The translations under genes and the position numbers were made by a program. From JARRRL01 sp037380725 (GTDB taxonomy: Bacteria; Pseudomonadota; Gammaproteobacteria; Pseudomonadales; JANQJO01), in NCBI GenBank assembly GCA_037380725.1, contig JARRRL010000147.1, forward strand, positions 1 through 8,321: a stretch of DNA of 8,321 nt, read 5' to 3'. Every line of letters begins with the position of its first letter. Position 1 is the stretch's first letter. Of this stretch, positions 1 to 6,471 are shown in pieces. Under the pieces are notes generated by a model, which ran no database searches, was not told the origin of the DNA, and was given only the letters and a program-made list of their open reading frames with translations.

Positions 1-2261
1 TGCGTTACTGCCGTCTCGTCCAACCAAAATCCGCGCTTTAAGGTGACTACGTGCTGTCGCTCCGACCGGTCACTATCATCATATTCCTCTCGTTCTGGCT
101 CATCCTCAGGCGACCCCATCAAAAAACTACCCGGTGGAATATACCGCATCACCAACTGCTGACTGGCCACTGGAATTAGGGCGTATAACCCATACTCGTC
201 AACACCCACTTCATACACCGGTGCGTCACCCACTCGTCCGAAGCACGGCATCGCACCTTCACCTACCACAATCTGCGGGCCTTCATGTTCACCCGAAGAA
301 GGCCAAAATAACGTAAAATCTTCCGTCGTCGCCAGCACGCCTTCGTCCGTTACCGATAAACTTTGCGCCCAGAAAAAATCAGTGCTGACGCAGCCTTTGA
401 GTTCGATTATTTCGTGGCGGCTTTGTATTCGGTGCGTCACGGGCTCAATTGAAGAATCGCCGGATGACCGGAATAAGCGCTCAGTCACTAGACGCTCTGG
501 AACACCCATAAGTGATTTTACGTCATCCAGCGCTGCGACCGTTACCCCAAACGCTGCATCTTCCGGTTCTTCACCAGATTCTAAAGCAACGACCTCCAGG
601 CGGTTTCCAGCACCACGCAAATAACCGGATTTTTTGTTGAATGGCTCACCCAGCTCATTCACTAATTCATGCCATAAGGCTTCGTTCCAATCAGGCAGCT
701 CCGTGCGCTCTCCACCCTGCACCGTCCAATAACGGAGCGCCACGGTAAAAGCATCCCGCGCTGCACCAGAGGATGCATACACTCGCCCTCCCAAGCGCCA
801 AGCGCTTTCTAAAAAGCACGCGCAATGATCCCGATTTTTGTTCTCCAGTAAAAATTGACTCATCCGCCGATAATAATCAGTAGTTTTTTGCAGAGCAGCC
901 ACGCGATATTCCTCAGACCAGCTCGGCGGCATTAACCCCAATGCAAACAGCAAGTACTCCGCATGGACAGAAGGGTACCAATCCTTAAGGTGCTCATTTA
1001 TAATTTCGTGGACTTTATTAGCATCGACCCGGTGAACCCGAGACTGATGCTCACCTGCACACCCCCACCCCTGCACCAGATCATGAAACCCCCTGTACCC
1101 CGAACGCCATTCGCCACAATTATCGTATAAAGACCACACAATACCCGGATAAGAGAGTATGTGATGCTCCAGCGCGGGCCCGGCCGTCGTCAATCCTTCA
1201 CGCAACGCGCGCACCAAACCGAGCGGAAATCGCTGAGGCGTCAAGCTCAGGGCACTGAGCACGATCATCGCATCATCTTCCGTGAACCTCTCCGTTTCCG
1301 TCAAACGCGACAAACGTTGCGCCTTACCCTTTAAACCAAGCCCTTTAAATATATAGGGTGCAACCATGACACGGCAATCGCGCGCCCGCAATTGGTAGCT
1401 CAAGCCTTTCCATACCGCGTCTTCAGGCTCATCCGTAATCAACAAACAAGGCGCCGCATCATCAGGCACGGGCAACGGCCCCCGAACACGAGGCGGCAAT
1501 ACCTCTTTCCAACGGCGTACACTCCATTTACTCATGGCTTGCCGTCGCTCCCAAACCTCCACAACCGCACCAATGCCTAAGCCACCCAATTGTTTAGCGA
1601 TCAGCGCGGTAAGTTGCGCAATATCCCGCTGGTAAACAGCGCGTCGCGCATGAAAATCCACATAAACCCAGATCTCAGCGGGCAAGGCCCATTCTTGTTC
1701 ATACGGAATAGCGGTAATCACCTGCCTTTGCGCCAACTGTCGCACCACCCGGGGAATGTCCAGCTTCCGCGAGGACGCCAAATTCTGCATATTCGGTAGC
1801 AAAAGGTGCGTGACATCATTCTCTTTGCTGCCATAAGGGCGCTCGCTGCAGCGTGGTCCGGCATGGTGCAACCACAGAGACGCTGGCTGAGGTGTTGAAA
1901 TTTTTCCTTCCTTTGGCAACTTCAACGTTTCATAAGCACCAATAACCGACAAAATAGACTCTTTTTCACCATAGTCCGATTTTTTGCGTGAAGCGCAATA
2001 CGCCACAGGAAATGCCCACGCATTATCCGGCTGAAAATCGTATGGCGTATCAACAGTGAGGGCTAACGACGCTAAACGCTCACCCACCGGAACCACAACC
2101 TCACCTACCGCTGTCTCAGCCCTATCGTCAGTAGTCCGCTCAGGGACATAACGTAAATTCAGAGCACTGAGCACAGACGCCATTTCATCTGAAGCAAGCG
2201 CTTTCACCGAGCCATTCAACGCCCGAAGAACCCGCAAGGCATCGGCAATGTCACTTTTCAA
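1..2261 (-). CDS. vWA-like/FGE-domain protein of a MoxR-TIR cluster (C-terminus cut off by window edge)
   Basis: The minus-strand frame is open without a stop from the window edge for 753 codons. Residues about 195-303 resemble a von Willebrand A fold: a strand reading IWVYVDFHARR (Asp202), then CLLITDE (Asp277), then a strand CRVMVAPY. The usual MIDAS DxSxS is replaced by DFHAR, so metal binding through that loop is probably lost. From about residue 705 to the edge it begins a formylglycine-generating-enzyme/SUMF1-like domain: IPPGSFLMGSPEDE, then an acidic stretch, then RGFWLDETAVT. This architecture recalls SAV_2336-type proteins next to MoxR ATPases (from memory, not searched). Start choice: TTG at 2261 has AAAGGAG (2272-2278) ten bases upstream. 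An in-frame ATG at 2282, just after a stop codon, has no visible ribosome site and would add seven residues. It is the last visible gene of the operon, 116 bp after the TIR gene. Function is inferred: sensor or scaffold of a conflict system. Confidence 0.8.
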   Translation of the reverse strand, partial: MKSDIADALRVLRALNGSVKALASDEMASVLSALNLRYVPERTTDDRAETAVGEVVVPVGERLASLALTVDTPYDFQPDNAWAFPVAYCASRKKSDYGEKESILSVIGAYETLKLPKEGKISTPQPASLWLHHAGPRCSERPYGSKENDVTHLLLPNMQNLASSRKLDIPRVVRQLAQRQVITAIPYEQEWALPAEIWVYVDFHARRAVYQRDIAQLTALIAKQLGGLGIGAVVEVWERRQAMSKWSVRRWKEVLPPRVRGPLPVPDDAAPCLLITDEPEDAVWKGLSYQLRARDCRVMVAPYIFKGLGLKGKAQRLSRLTETERFTEDDAMIVLSALSLTPQRFPLGLVRALREGLTTAGPALEHHILSYPGIVWSLYDNCGEWRSGYRGFHDLVQGWGCAGEHQSRVHRVDANKVHEIINEHLKDWYPSVHAEYLLFALGLMPPSWSEEYRVAALQKTTDYYRRMSQFLLENKNRDHCACFLESAWRLGGRVYASSGAARDAFTVALRYWTVQGGERTELPDWNEALWHELVNELGEPFNKKSGYLRGAGNRLEVVALESGEEPEDAAFGVTVAALDDVKSLMGVPERLVTERLFRSSGDSSIEPVTHRIQSRHEIIELKGCVSTDFFWAQSLSVTDEGVLATTEDFTLFWPSSGEHEGPQIVVGEGAMPCFGRVGDAPVYEVGVDEYGLYALIPVASQQLVMRYIPPGSFLMGSPEDEPEREEYDDSDRSERQHVVTLKRGFWLDETAVT

Positions 2262-2271
2262 GGATAAATCG

Positions 2272-2278
2272 CTCCTTT
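2272..2278 (-). promoter_or_regulatory. Shine-Dalgarno site deciding the start of the vWA/FGE gene
   Basis: AAAGGAG on the minus strand lies ten bases upstream of TTG at 2261 and four bases inside the longer reading from ATG at 2282. It would include an AGG codon, rare in many gammaproteobacteria, if it were coding. It favours the TTG start, though ten bases is a slightly long spacing. Confidence 0.45.
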
Positions 2279-2316
2279 GCATCGCTCAAAGGTTCAAACC
2301 TGAGCCAATTCCCATA

Positions 2317-2343
2317 CATCACTCCCGCGCAAGCGGAAATCCA
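2317..2343. repeat. Degenerate REP/dRS3-like palindrome between operon genes
   Basis: The plus strand reads ACTCCCGCGCAAGCGGAAAT, an imperfect inverted repeat (TCCCGC against GCGGAA around GCAA). It resembles the dispersed ATTCCCGC...GCGGGAAT repeats common between genes in many proteobacteria; its translated trace, HSRASGNP, is typical of such repeats. It sits in the gap between the TIR gene and the vWA/FGE gene. One arm carries a mismatch, so it looks like an old copy. A single copy in this window cannot prove membership of a family. Confidence 0.4.
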
Positions 2344-2377
2344 CTATTACATGAAAACCTGGCCCTTTCGCTCCGCC

Positions 2378-4270
2378 TCAAGTCCTCACCGCATCACGTT
2401 TCGATTCGGGGAATACTGCAGACAATAACTTTGCAATTTGTGAAAGCAACTTTCTATACACTTCATCATCACTGATCGACTGAGACTTTCCTGCAAACTG
2501 AACCGCTCCACCTTCATCTCGTTGTATGATACGAGCTATGGGTAGGTGAATCCCCGGTGCTGATGATGACGCCCCTTCTCTCAACGCAGCACAAAACTTC
2601 GCAAGGTACTCAAAATATTCTCGGCGGACGGCGCCCCCTTTCTGCGACCACCCACCGTATGAAAAATAACGTTTTTTGAGAAACCCTGTCGCTACATCGA
2701 TTTCATCTTCAAGCGCATCGTACACTCTTTTCGGCCAGTCGCTGTGCTTTCGAATCAACTCGCCATCAACATCCCCCAACAACGCCACGACGATCTTGTC
2801 AAAGAATTTCTCTATGCGCTTCTCACGCTCCGACTCAGAGTGATGACTTGAATCCTGACAACACTCCTCGAACGTTTTACTCAACAGGCTTATGGGCTCC
2901 GGCGACTCAGGGTGAAGCTCGCTTTCACTTGCAAATCCCTGTGTTTTACGTGCAGATTCACTCCACTTATCACGGTTATCCGACCACCGATAGTGTGGCG
3001 CTTGCAACGTAACAGCACACACAACGGCGCGCTCGATAAAGGTTATAATCTGACCAATTAAATCTTTATCCGTCTCCTCCCTCAGCAACAACGAGAAGCG
3101 GGCGTACCTTCCTTTCAAGGATGAACGACGCAGCTCAGACGCCCACTCTGGATCAATCGTGAAAAAAACGAGAAGAGAGGCAAAACCTTGAACAACCTTG
3201 ACCCAATCACTTAAAACCACACTAAACTGCCCCCCACCCTCTTTCGAGGCCTGATGCTTTAAGTTCTGATACTCCCGACAATACTCGATCAAATAGTTGC
3301 AAATTCTTTTTATTTTCATAATATTCACAGTATGAGGGAGATCAGCAATCACCGCCTTATACTCCCCATAACGCCGCTTGCAGGAACCACTCACAGCGGC
3401 ATGATCCTCGAAAAAATTATTCAGATTCTCTTCCCATTTCTTACACTCACTGCTTAGAAATTCTCTGTACTCACTGATTTCTTCATCGATCGACACACGC
3501 CCAAAATACGCAATCACATCTTCAGCCACGCGTTGCATTTCAGCGTCATCTTTCGCGTAGGCATCCGCAGCACACTGGCTGGAATCCAGCTTTAGAATCA
3601 GCGATAACTCAGCAAGCGCGTGGTTGAAAAAATCCTTCATGCCTGCTTTATCCAATGATAAAGCATCATAATTCAGGTCCGAGATCATTAACGACTGTCT
3701 CTCCTCATAGACCTGCCCCAAAACCTCTCCCAAACATTGCGCCTGCCGACACCGATGCCCTTCAGGAAAGGCGTTTTCCCGAAGATCCCACCAGTCTACC
3801 CCTTTTTTAAAACCAAGGGTGATAATACCAATTTCGAATTTGCCCTCACCGCGTCTCTCCCGAGCCAGCAAACACGCGCACAGCTCCCACAAACAATGCG
3901 GACTGTCCAGATACTCCGGCGTAATCACCAGTAAACGGCGCAAGTTTATCGCAATAAGTTGCACCAACTCGGCGATGCTGTCGCCCGTCTCCAAGAAATA
4001 CTCCTTTCTGACCACCGCCCCATCGTGATCACTGGCGTTGTATGCCTCAATTGTCTCATCCGGAAAACGTTCCCGTTGCTCCGAAGTCTGCACATCACGC
4101 CGGAACGTTTTCATATACACCCGACGATCCCCCTGCTTTGCCTGCAAAGCAGGGCCATTCACCCTATCCGTGATCCCTTGCACAAACGCCTGATTTGCCC
4201 CCGCATAACTCACCCAAATTGCACGTGGCATCGGTATGTGGCATAACGAATTTTCAGTACGCGCCGTCAT
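2378..4270 (-). CDS. TIR-domain protein, likely effector of the MoxR/vWA cluster
   Basis: A 630-residue protein. The N-terminal 1-140 reads as a divergent TIR domain: strand A IWVSYAG (18-24), then ETGDSIAEL (94-102), then LLVITPEYLDSPHCLWEL (113-130). Glu129 lies where the catalytic Glu of NAD-cleaving TIR domains sits in the WCxxEL-type helix, so NADase activity is plausible. The distance from strand A to that helix is about 30 residues longer than usual, because of an insert at roughly 45-90. Residues 230-630 are mostly helical-looking and charged, with no domain I recognise; they may be the partner- or ligand-binding region. No signal peptide or membrane segment is apparent. ATG at 4270 is supported by AGGAGG seven bases upstream; Met14 is a weaker alternative. 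The gene lies 218 bp downstream of the ATPase and is co-directional. By analogy with known TIR defence proteins, NAD depletion on activation is inferred. Confidence 0.82.
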   Translation of the reverse strand: MTARTENSLCHIPMPRAIWVSYAGANQAFVQGITDRVNGPALQAKQGDRRVYMKTFRRDVQTSEQRERFPDETIEAYNASDHDGAVVRKEYFLETGDSIAELVQLIAINLRRLLVITPEYLDSPHCLWELCACLLARERRGEGKFEIGIITLGFKKGVDWWDLRENAFPEGHRCRQAQCLGEVLGQVYEERQSLMISDLNYDALSLDKAGMKDFFNHALAELSLILKLDSSQCAADAYAKDDAEMQRVAEDVIAYFGRVSIDEEISEYREFLSSECKKWEENLNNFFEDHAAVSGSCKRRYGEYKAVIADLPHTVNIMKIKRICNYLIEYCREYQNLKHQASKEGGGQFSVVLSDWVKVVQGFASLLVFFTIDPEWASELRRSSLKGRYARFSLLLREETDKDLIGQIITFIERAVVCAVTLQAPHYRWSDNRDKWSESARKTQGFASESELHPESPEPISLLSKTFEECCQDSSHHSESEREKRIEKFFDKIVVALLGDVDGELIRKHSDWPKRVYDALEDEIDVATGFLKKRYFSYGGWSQKGGAVRREYFEYLAKFCAALREGASSSAPGIHLPIARIIQRDEGGAVQFAGKSQSISDDEVYRKLLSQIAKLLSAVFPESKRDAVRT

Positions 4271-4488
4271 GTCATTCCCTCCTAATCACCTTTCACTGTT
4301 TCCCCTGCCCGGACCGTGACAAACACCCTGTGTTGAGAAGAAAGTTGAATACTTGAGCGTGTGGGAGTGAAGAGCGGGTGCTGGCGAAGGTAAAATAATG
4401 TTTCATCAACCGACATAAAATGTCTCCGCTCCCTAAAGGGCGACTACCGTTTGTCAATAAGCCCAACCGCAGCGATGGCAACGTCGCA
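4271..4488 (-). other. 218-bp intra-operon gap without a convincing gene
   Basis: It separates the ATPase stop (4489) from the TIR start. A TTG-initiated 62-codon frame (4293-4481) follows the ATPase stop closely, but it has no ribosome site and no recognisable sequence. Small inverted repeats are present: AACACcctGTGTT at 4322-4334, and CCCTttAGGG further upstream in the transcript. No T-run follows either, so they do not make a clear terminator. The gap could hold a processing or attenuation structure that sets the ratio of ATPase to TIR protein; that is inference. Confidence 0.4.
4278..4283 (-). promoter_or_regulatory. Ribosome binding site of the TIR gene
   Basis: The minus strand carries a full AGGAGG seven bases before ATG 4270. 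It is the strongest Shine-Dalgarno site in the window and suggests the TIR protein is translated efficiently even though it sits 218 bp behind the ATPase gene. Confidence 0.8.
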
Positions 4489-5418
4489 TCACAGTGACTT
4501 GCACGCCAAGTGATCCATCATCACCTCCATTAACTCCGCGCGTTCTAATTCTGGATACTCCGACAAAGCGCGCACTATATCTAAAAACTCAGAAGGACCA
4601 GGTCGGTAGGAACGGTCCGCCTCCACACCCTGATCAAGAATAAACTGTACAAGTTGTGCTATAATTTTTTCCTCGTCCATCGGCTTGATGTCTGCGCTGT
4701 ACTCCAAGTGCGTCTGGTAAATATCCATCAATCGCGCACGAGCCTGATCTCGCTCTATAGGCACAGACACATCCAGCATCGCACACCGCCTCACAAACGC
4801 TGGTGGCAACAAGCGCTCACCGTTCGAGGTAATCACCACAAATAACGGGTGCTGCTCCTTGTTGCGTATGGTTTCCGCCACCTGCGGGATAGAAAGCTCA
4901 CCCGTATCCAAAATTTCCAACAACGCATTGGGCAAACTTGAATCCGCTTTGTCAATTTCATCAATCAACAGCACGGTGCCCGGCTTATTATGCGGCTTTT
5001 CACCGCCGTATTTCTTGAGGGTATCCGGCGCTATTGCAGCCCATACCTTACCCGGTCGTACATAATCAGAAATGGGCTTCAGCGCTTCTCCTTGCTTGAG
5101 CAAATTCGCATCTCCCATCCGCTGCAAGTGATCAATGCTGTAAAGCATGTCATCAATCGTGACACTGTGGTTCACCACAATTTTCACCAAACCCCATTCC
5201 AACTCACTGGCGATCGCGTACGCCAAGCTCGTCTTCCCAACGCCAGGGTCCCCTTTCACTAACAAAGGACGTTGCGCGAAAAATGCCGCCTTGATAGCGC
5301 CAACGTGCGCATCAGATAAGCTGTAAGCGGGAAAACGACGCCCTAAGTCAGCATCGATTTCTACGCGTTTCGGTTGTAACACTTTTACACGATCCATAAT
5401 TTCTTTATCTTGGCTCAC
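4489..5418 (-). CDS. MoxR-type AAA+ ATPase
   Basis: About 309 residues, a normal length for the MoxR/AAA_5 family. Numbering here counts from a TTG three codons upstream. Walker A GDPGVGKT is at 59-66, Walker B LLIDEIDKAD at 153-162, sensor 1 ITSN at 199-202, an arginine finger PPAFVRRC at 208-215, and a sensor 2-like SYRPGPSEF at 273-281. All catalytic motifs are intact, so an active ATPase is expected. MoxR proteins usually form hexamers and act as chaperone-like remodellers with vWA-domain partners; a vWA-like protein is encoded two genes downstream. Start choice: GTG at 5418 has AAGGAG nine bases upstream. The longer TTG at 5427 abuts AAGGAG with no spacer and is rejected. It is the first gene of the cluster, behind a promoter at 5489-5517. 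Confidence 0.92.
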   Translation of the reverse strand: MSQDKEIMDRVKVLQPKRVEIDADLGRRFPAYSLSDAHVGAIKAAFFAQRPLLVKGDPGVGKTSLAYAIASELEWGLVKIVVNHSVTIDDMLYSIDHLQRMGDANLLKQGEALKPISDYVRPGKVWAAIAPDTLKKYGGEKPHNKPGTVLLIDEIDKADSSLPNALLEILDTGELSIPQVAETIRNKEQHPLFVVITSNGERLLPPAFVRRCAMLDVSVPIERDQARARLMDIYQTHLEYSADIKPMDEEKIIAQLVQFILDQGVEADRSYRPGPSEFLDIVRALSEYPELERAELMEVMMDHLACKSL

Positions 5419-5427
5419 CTTAAACAA

Positions 5428-5433
5428 CTCCTT
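5428..5433 (-). promoter_or_regulatory. Ribosome binding site of the MoxR ATPase gene
   Basis: AAGGAG on the minus strand ends nine bases before GTG 5418. It directly touches the TTG at 5427, which rules that codon out as a start in practice. Confidence 0.7.
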
Positions 5434-5476
5434 AATTTTATCCCTGTCGTAATCCTACTTTTCATCAATCTCATCC

Positions 5477-5487
5477 ATCGGACCGAT
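5477..5487. promoter_or_regulatory. Palindrome at the transcription start, possible operator
   Basis: ATCGGaCCGAT is a perfect 5+1+5 inverted repeat centred on the predicted start site (near 5482) of the conflict operon promoter. A repressor bound there would block initiation. It is short, so chance cannot be excluded, and no regulator gene is visible in the window. Confidence 0.35.
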
Positions 5488-5488
5488 T

Positions 5489-5517
5489 TTACTACACCGA
5501 TATATTTTGGCTGTCAA
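5489..5517 (-). promoter_or_regulatory. Sigma-70-type promoter of the conflict operon
   Basis: The minus strand shows a perfect -35 TTGACA (5512-5517), a 17-base spacer and a -10-like TAGTAA (5489-5494). Transcription would begin near 5482, leaving a leader of about 64 bases to the GTG start of the ATPase. It is the best promoter in the window, and the three co-directional genes downstream can be one unit. Confidence 0.65.
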
Positions 5518-5539
5518 ACAGTTAATTATTAATCATATG

Positions 5540-5583
5540 TTTATGCTTATTGCTTCTCCGAGTATACTGAGGGGCTCCTCAGT
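5540..5583 (+). promoter_or_regulatory. Divergent promoter-like site overlapped by a hairpin
   Basis: The plus strand has a good -10 box TATACT (5563-5568) with a weak -35 TTTATG (5540-5545) at 17 bases. Starting inside the -10 and covering the expected start is ACTGAGGggctCCTCAGT (5566-5583), a perfect seven-base-pair inverted repeat. It could be an operator, or a leader hairpin if transcribed. It points towards the truncated reading frame at 5648. No T-run follows, so it is not a standard terminator in either direction. Confidence 0.35.
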
Positions 5584-5647
5584 GTTGATTCTTAAAATCT
5601 GATTTCAACAAAAAGCACGTTTCATCCGCCGAAAAAGGAAGTAGGCT

Positions 5648-5715
5648 ATGTCATCACAACCGTTCGCACAACAGTCCAGCACCCACAAAGCTTTCCGCCG
5701 GGGCACCCCACGATC
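5648..5715 (+). pseudogene. N-terminal stub of a gene cut by the IS6-like element
   Basis: ATG at 5648 follows AAGGAA at a seven-base spacing and, further up, a promoter-like site. The frame encodes MSSQPFAQQSSTHKAFRRG and a few more residues before it runs into the IS6-type terminal repeat at 5716. Past that junction it continues through IS DNA to a stop at 5792-5794, giving 48 codons in all. This looks like the start of a gene whose body was lost when the element inserted or later decayed. The serine- and glutamine-rich start gives no clue to function. It could also be a chance frame. Confidence 0.4.
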
Positions 5716-5732
5716 GGGTTCTGTCGCAAAAA
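5716..5732 (+). repeat. Left terminal repeat of the IS6-like element
   Basis: The 17 bases GGGTTCTGTCGCAAAAA are identical to 8261-8277. In both places they mark an abrupt change from unrelated flanking sequence to IS-type sequence. Confidence 0.65.
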
Positions 5733-5814
5733 TGAAGACATCGAGGTACGATCATCTATCACTTAACCACTTGCAGACACCGTCAGACAAATAATAATCA
5801 AATTTAACGGAATA

Positions 5815-6304
5815 CACTTTCCAAAGGACATCCTGTTAAGCTGTGTTCGCTGGTACTTGGCTTACAAATTGAGCTGAAGAAATAGTGGCAGAACGTGGTA
5901 CACAAGTGGATCACAGCACCATACAGCACTGAGTCGATCAATACGCTTCAACTTGAGGCTGAGTTCACGAAGAAATGGAAGCGACCTACGGATTCCCGCT
6001 GGCGCATGGATGAGACGTACATCCAAGTTAAAGGGGAATGGAAATATCTCTATCGAGTGGTCGACAAATCCGGAAACACCATCGATTTTTTGTTGACCGC
6101 AAAACGAGATAAAAAAGCGGATCTGCGCTTTTTTAATAAGGCCATAGGCACTGCTGGAGAAGCAGAATTCGTCAACATTGACAAAAGCGGCGCTAACACC
6201 GCAGCGCTGGAAAAATTAAATAAATCTATGGATAAGCCGATCGAAATACGGCAATGAAAATCAAGGGTTTCAAAAAGTTTCACTCGGCCCACAATACATT
6301 GGCT
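5815..6304 (+). pseudogene. IS6-family transposase, multiply broken
   Basis: Conserved blocks appear in order but in shifting frames. HFPKDILLSCVRWYLAYKLS (5815-5874) ends at a stop. EEIVAERGTQVDHSTIQH (5876-5929) has lost about four codons before it. A TGA (5930-5932) stands where the family has Trp; VDQYA follows; then a shift at 5948 leads into QLEAEFTKKW and the main block. That block holds the first catalytic Asp (RWRMDETYIQVKGEWKYLYR) and the second (FVNIDKSGAN) and stops at EIRQ (TGA 6255-6257). The next recognisable piece, KGFKKFHSAHNTLA (6263-6304), is in another frame. The segment between, which in the family contains NNIVEQDHR with the catalytic Glu, is deleted. The element is dead by at least four separate lesions. 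A frame from GTG 5895 stays open but cannot give an active enzyme. Confidence 0.8.
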
Positions 6305-6346
6305 ATAAGCAACTAGAGCAACTGGTCTTGCTGTGAAACTTCTGTC

Positions 6347-6440
6347 GAAGAGCCCGTTGCGGGAAAACCGCACGGCGGGTTCTGTGGGAAGCGGAAGAGC
6401 CCGTTGCGGGAAAACCGCACGGCGGGTTCTGTGGGAAGCG
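6347..6440 (+). repeat. Tandem duplication of a 47-bp unit
   Basis: Two identical, directly adjacent copies (6347-6393 and 6394-6440) begin GAAGAGCCCG and end GTGGGAAGCG. Each copy contains a complete group II intron domain V. Their exact identity implies a recent duplication or pressure to keep both. Confidence 0.95.
6350..6382 (+). ncRNA. Group II intron domain V, extra upstream copy
   Basis: The 33-base stretch folds as domain V. A lower helix of eight pairs includes GAGCCCG against CGGGTTC. The upper helix TGCGG/CCGCA is capped by GAAAA, with a two-base CG bulge on the 3' side. The catalytic AGC triad is at 6351-6353. It is followed by the second domain V rather than by a domain VI, so it is the redundant copy. 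Confidence 0.7.
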
Positions 6441-6466
6441 GTGTTGATAACAGCACCGCTGACCCG
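6397..6466 (+). ncRNA. Group II intron 3' end: domain V plus domain VI
   Basis: The second domain V (6397-6429) is identical to the first. It is followed by a hairpin that fits domain VI. GTGGG pairs with CCC (6463-6465); the inner stem AGCGGTG (6437-6443) pairs with CACCGCT (6454-6460); the tip is TTGATAACAG. An unpaired GA at 6461-6462 on the 3' side places A6462 where the branch-point adenosine is expected. The 3' splice site would then fall near 6469-6471. Domains I-IV and the reverse transcriptase are absent, so this remnant cannot splice alone. Confidence 0.65.
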
Positions 6467-6471
6467 AAAAC

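Larger units (their letters stand above)
5716..6304 (+). mobile_element. Decayed IS6-family insertion sequence
   Basis: It begins with GGGTTCTGTCGCAAAAA, which resembles IS6-family terminal repeats (IS26 begins GGCACTGTTGCAAA) and recurs at 8261. About 100 bp of leader precede a transposase pseudogene, again as in IS6 elements. The right terminal repeat is missing: the recognisable sequence stops at about 6304, where group II intron sequence follows within 45 bp. It cannot move by itself. Confidence 0.7.

Noticed and set aside
134..2475. Short plus-strand frames across the left part
   Set aside because: All lie antisense to the long open frame of the vWA/FGE gene or straddle its start, and none has a ribosome site or recognisable product.
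4293..4481. 62-codon frame between the ATPase and TIR genes
   Set aside because: It needs a TTG start without a ribosome site, and its composition and sequence match nothing recognisable.
3737..5262. Plus-strand frames of 63-95 codons
   Set aside because: They are antisense shadows of the TIR and MoxR genes, whose motifs are clear on the other strand.
6376..6389. GGGTTCTGTGGGAA as a further IS6 terminal repeat
   Set aside because: It matches 12 of 14 bases of the terminal repeat, but it is the 3' side of domain V plus the linker and is present in both 47-bp copies; the likeness is probably coincidence.
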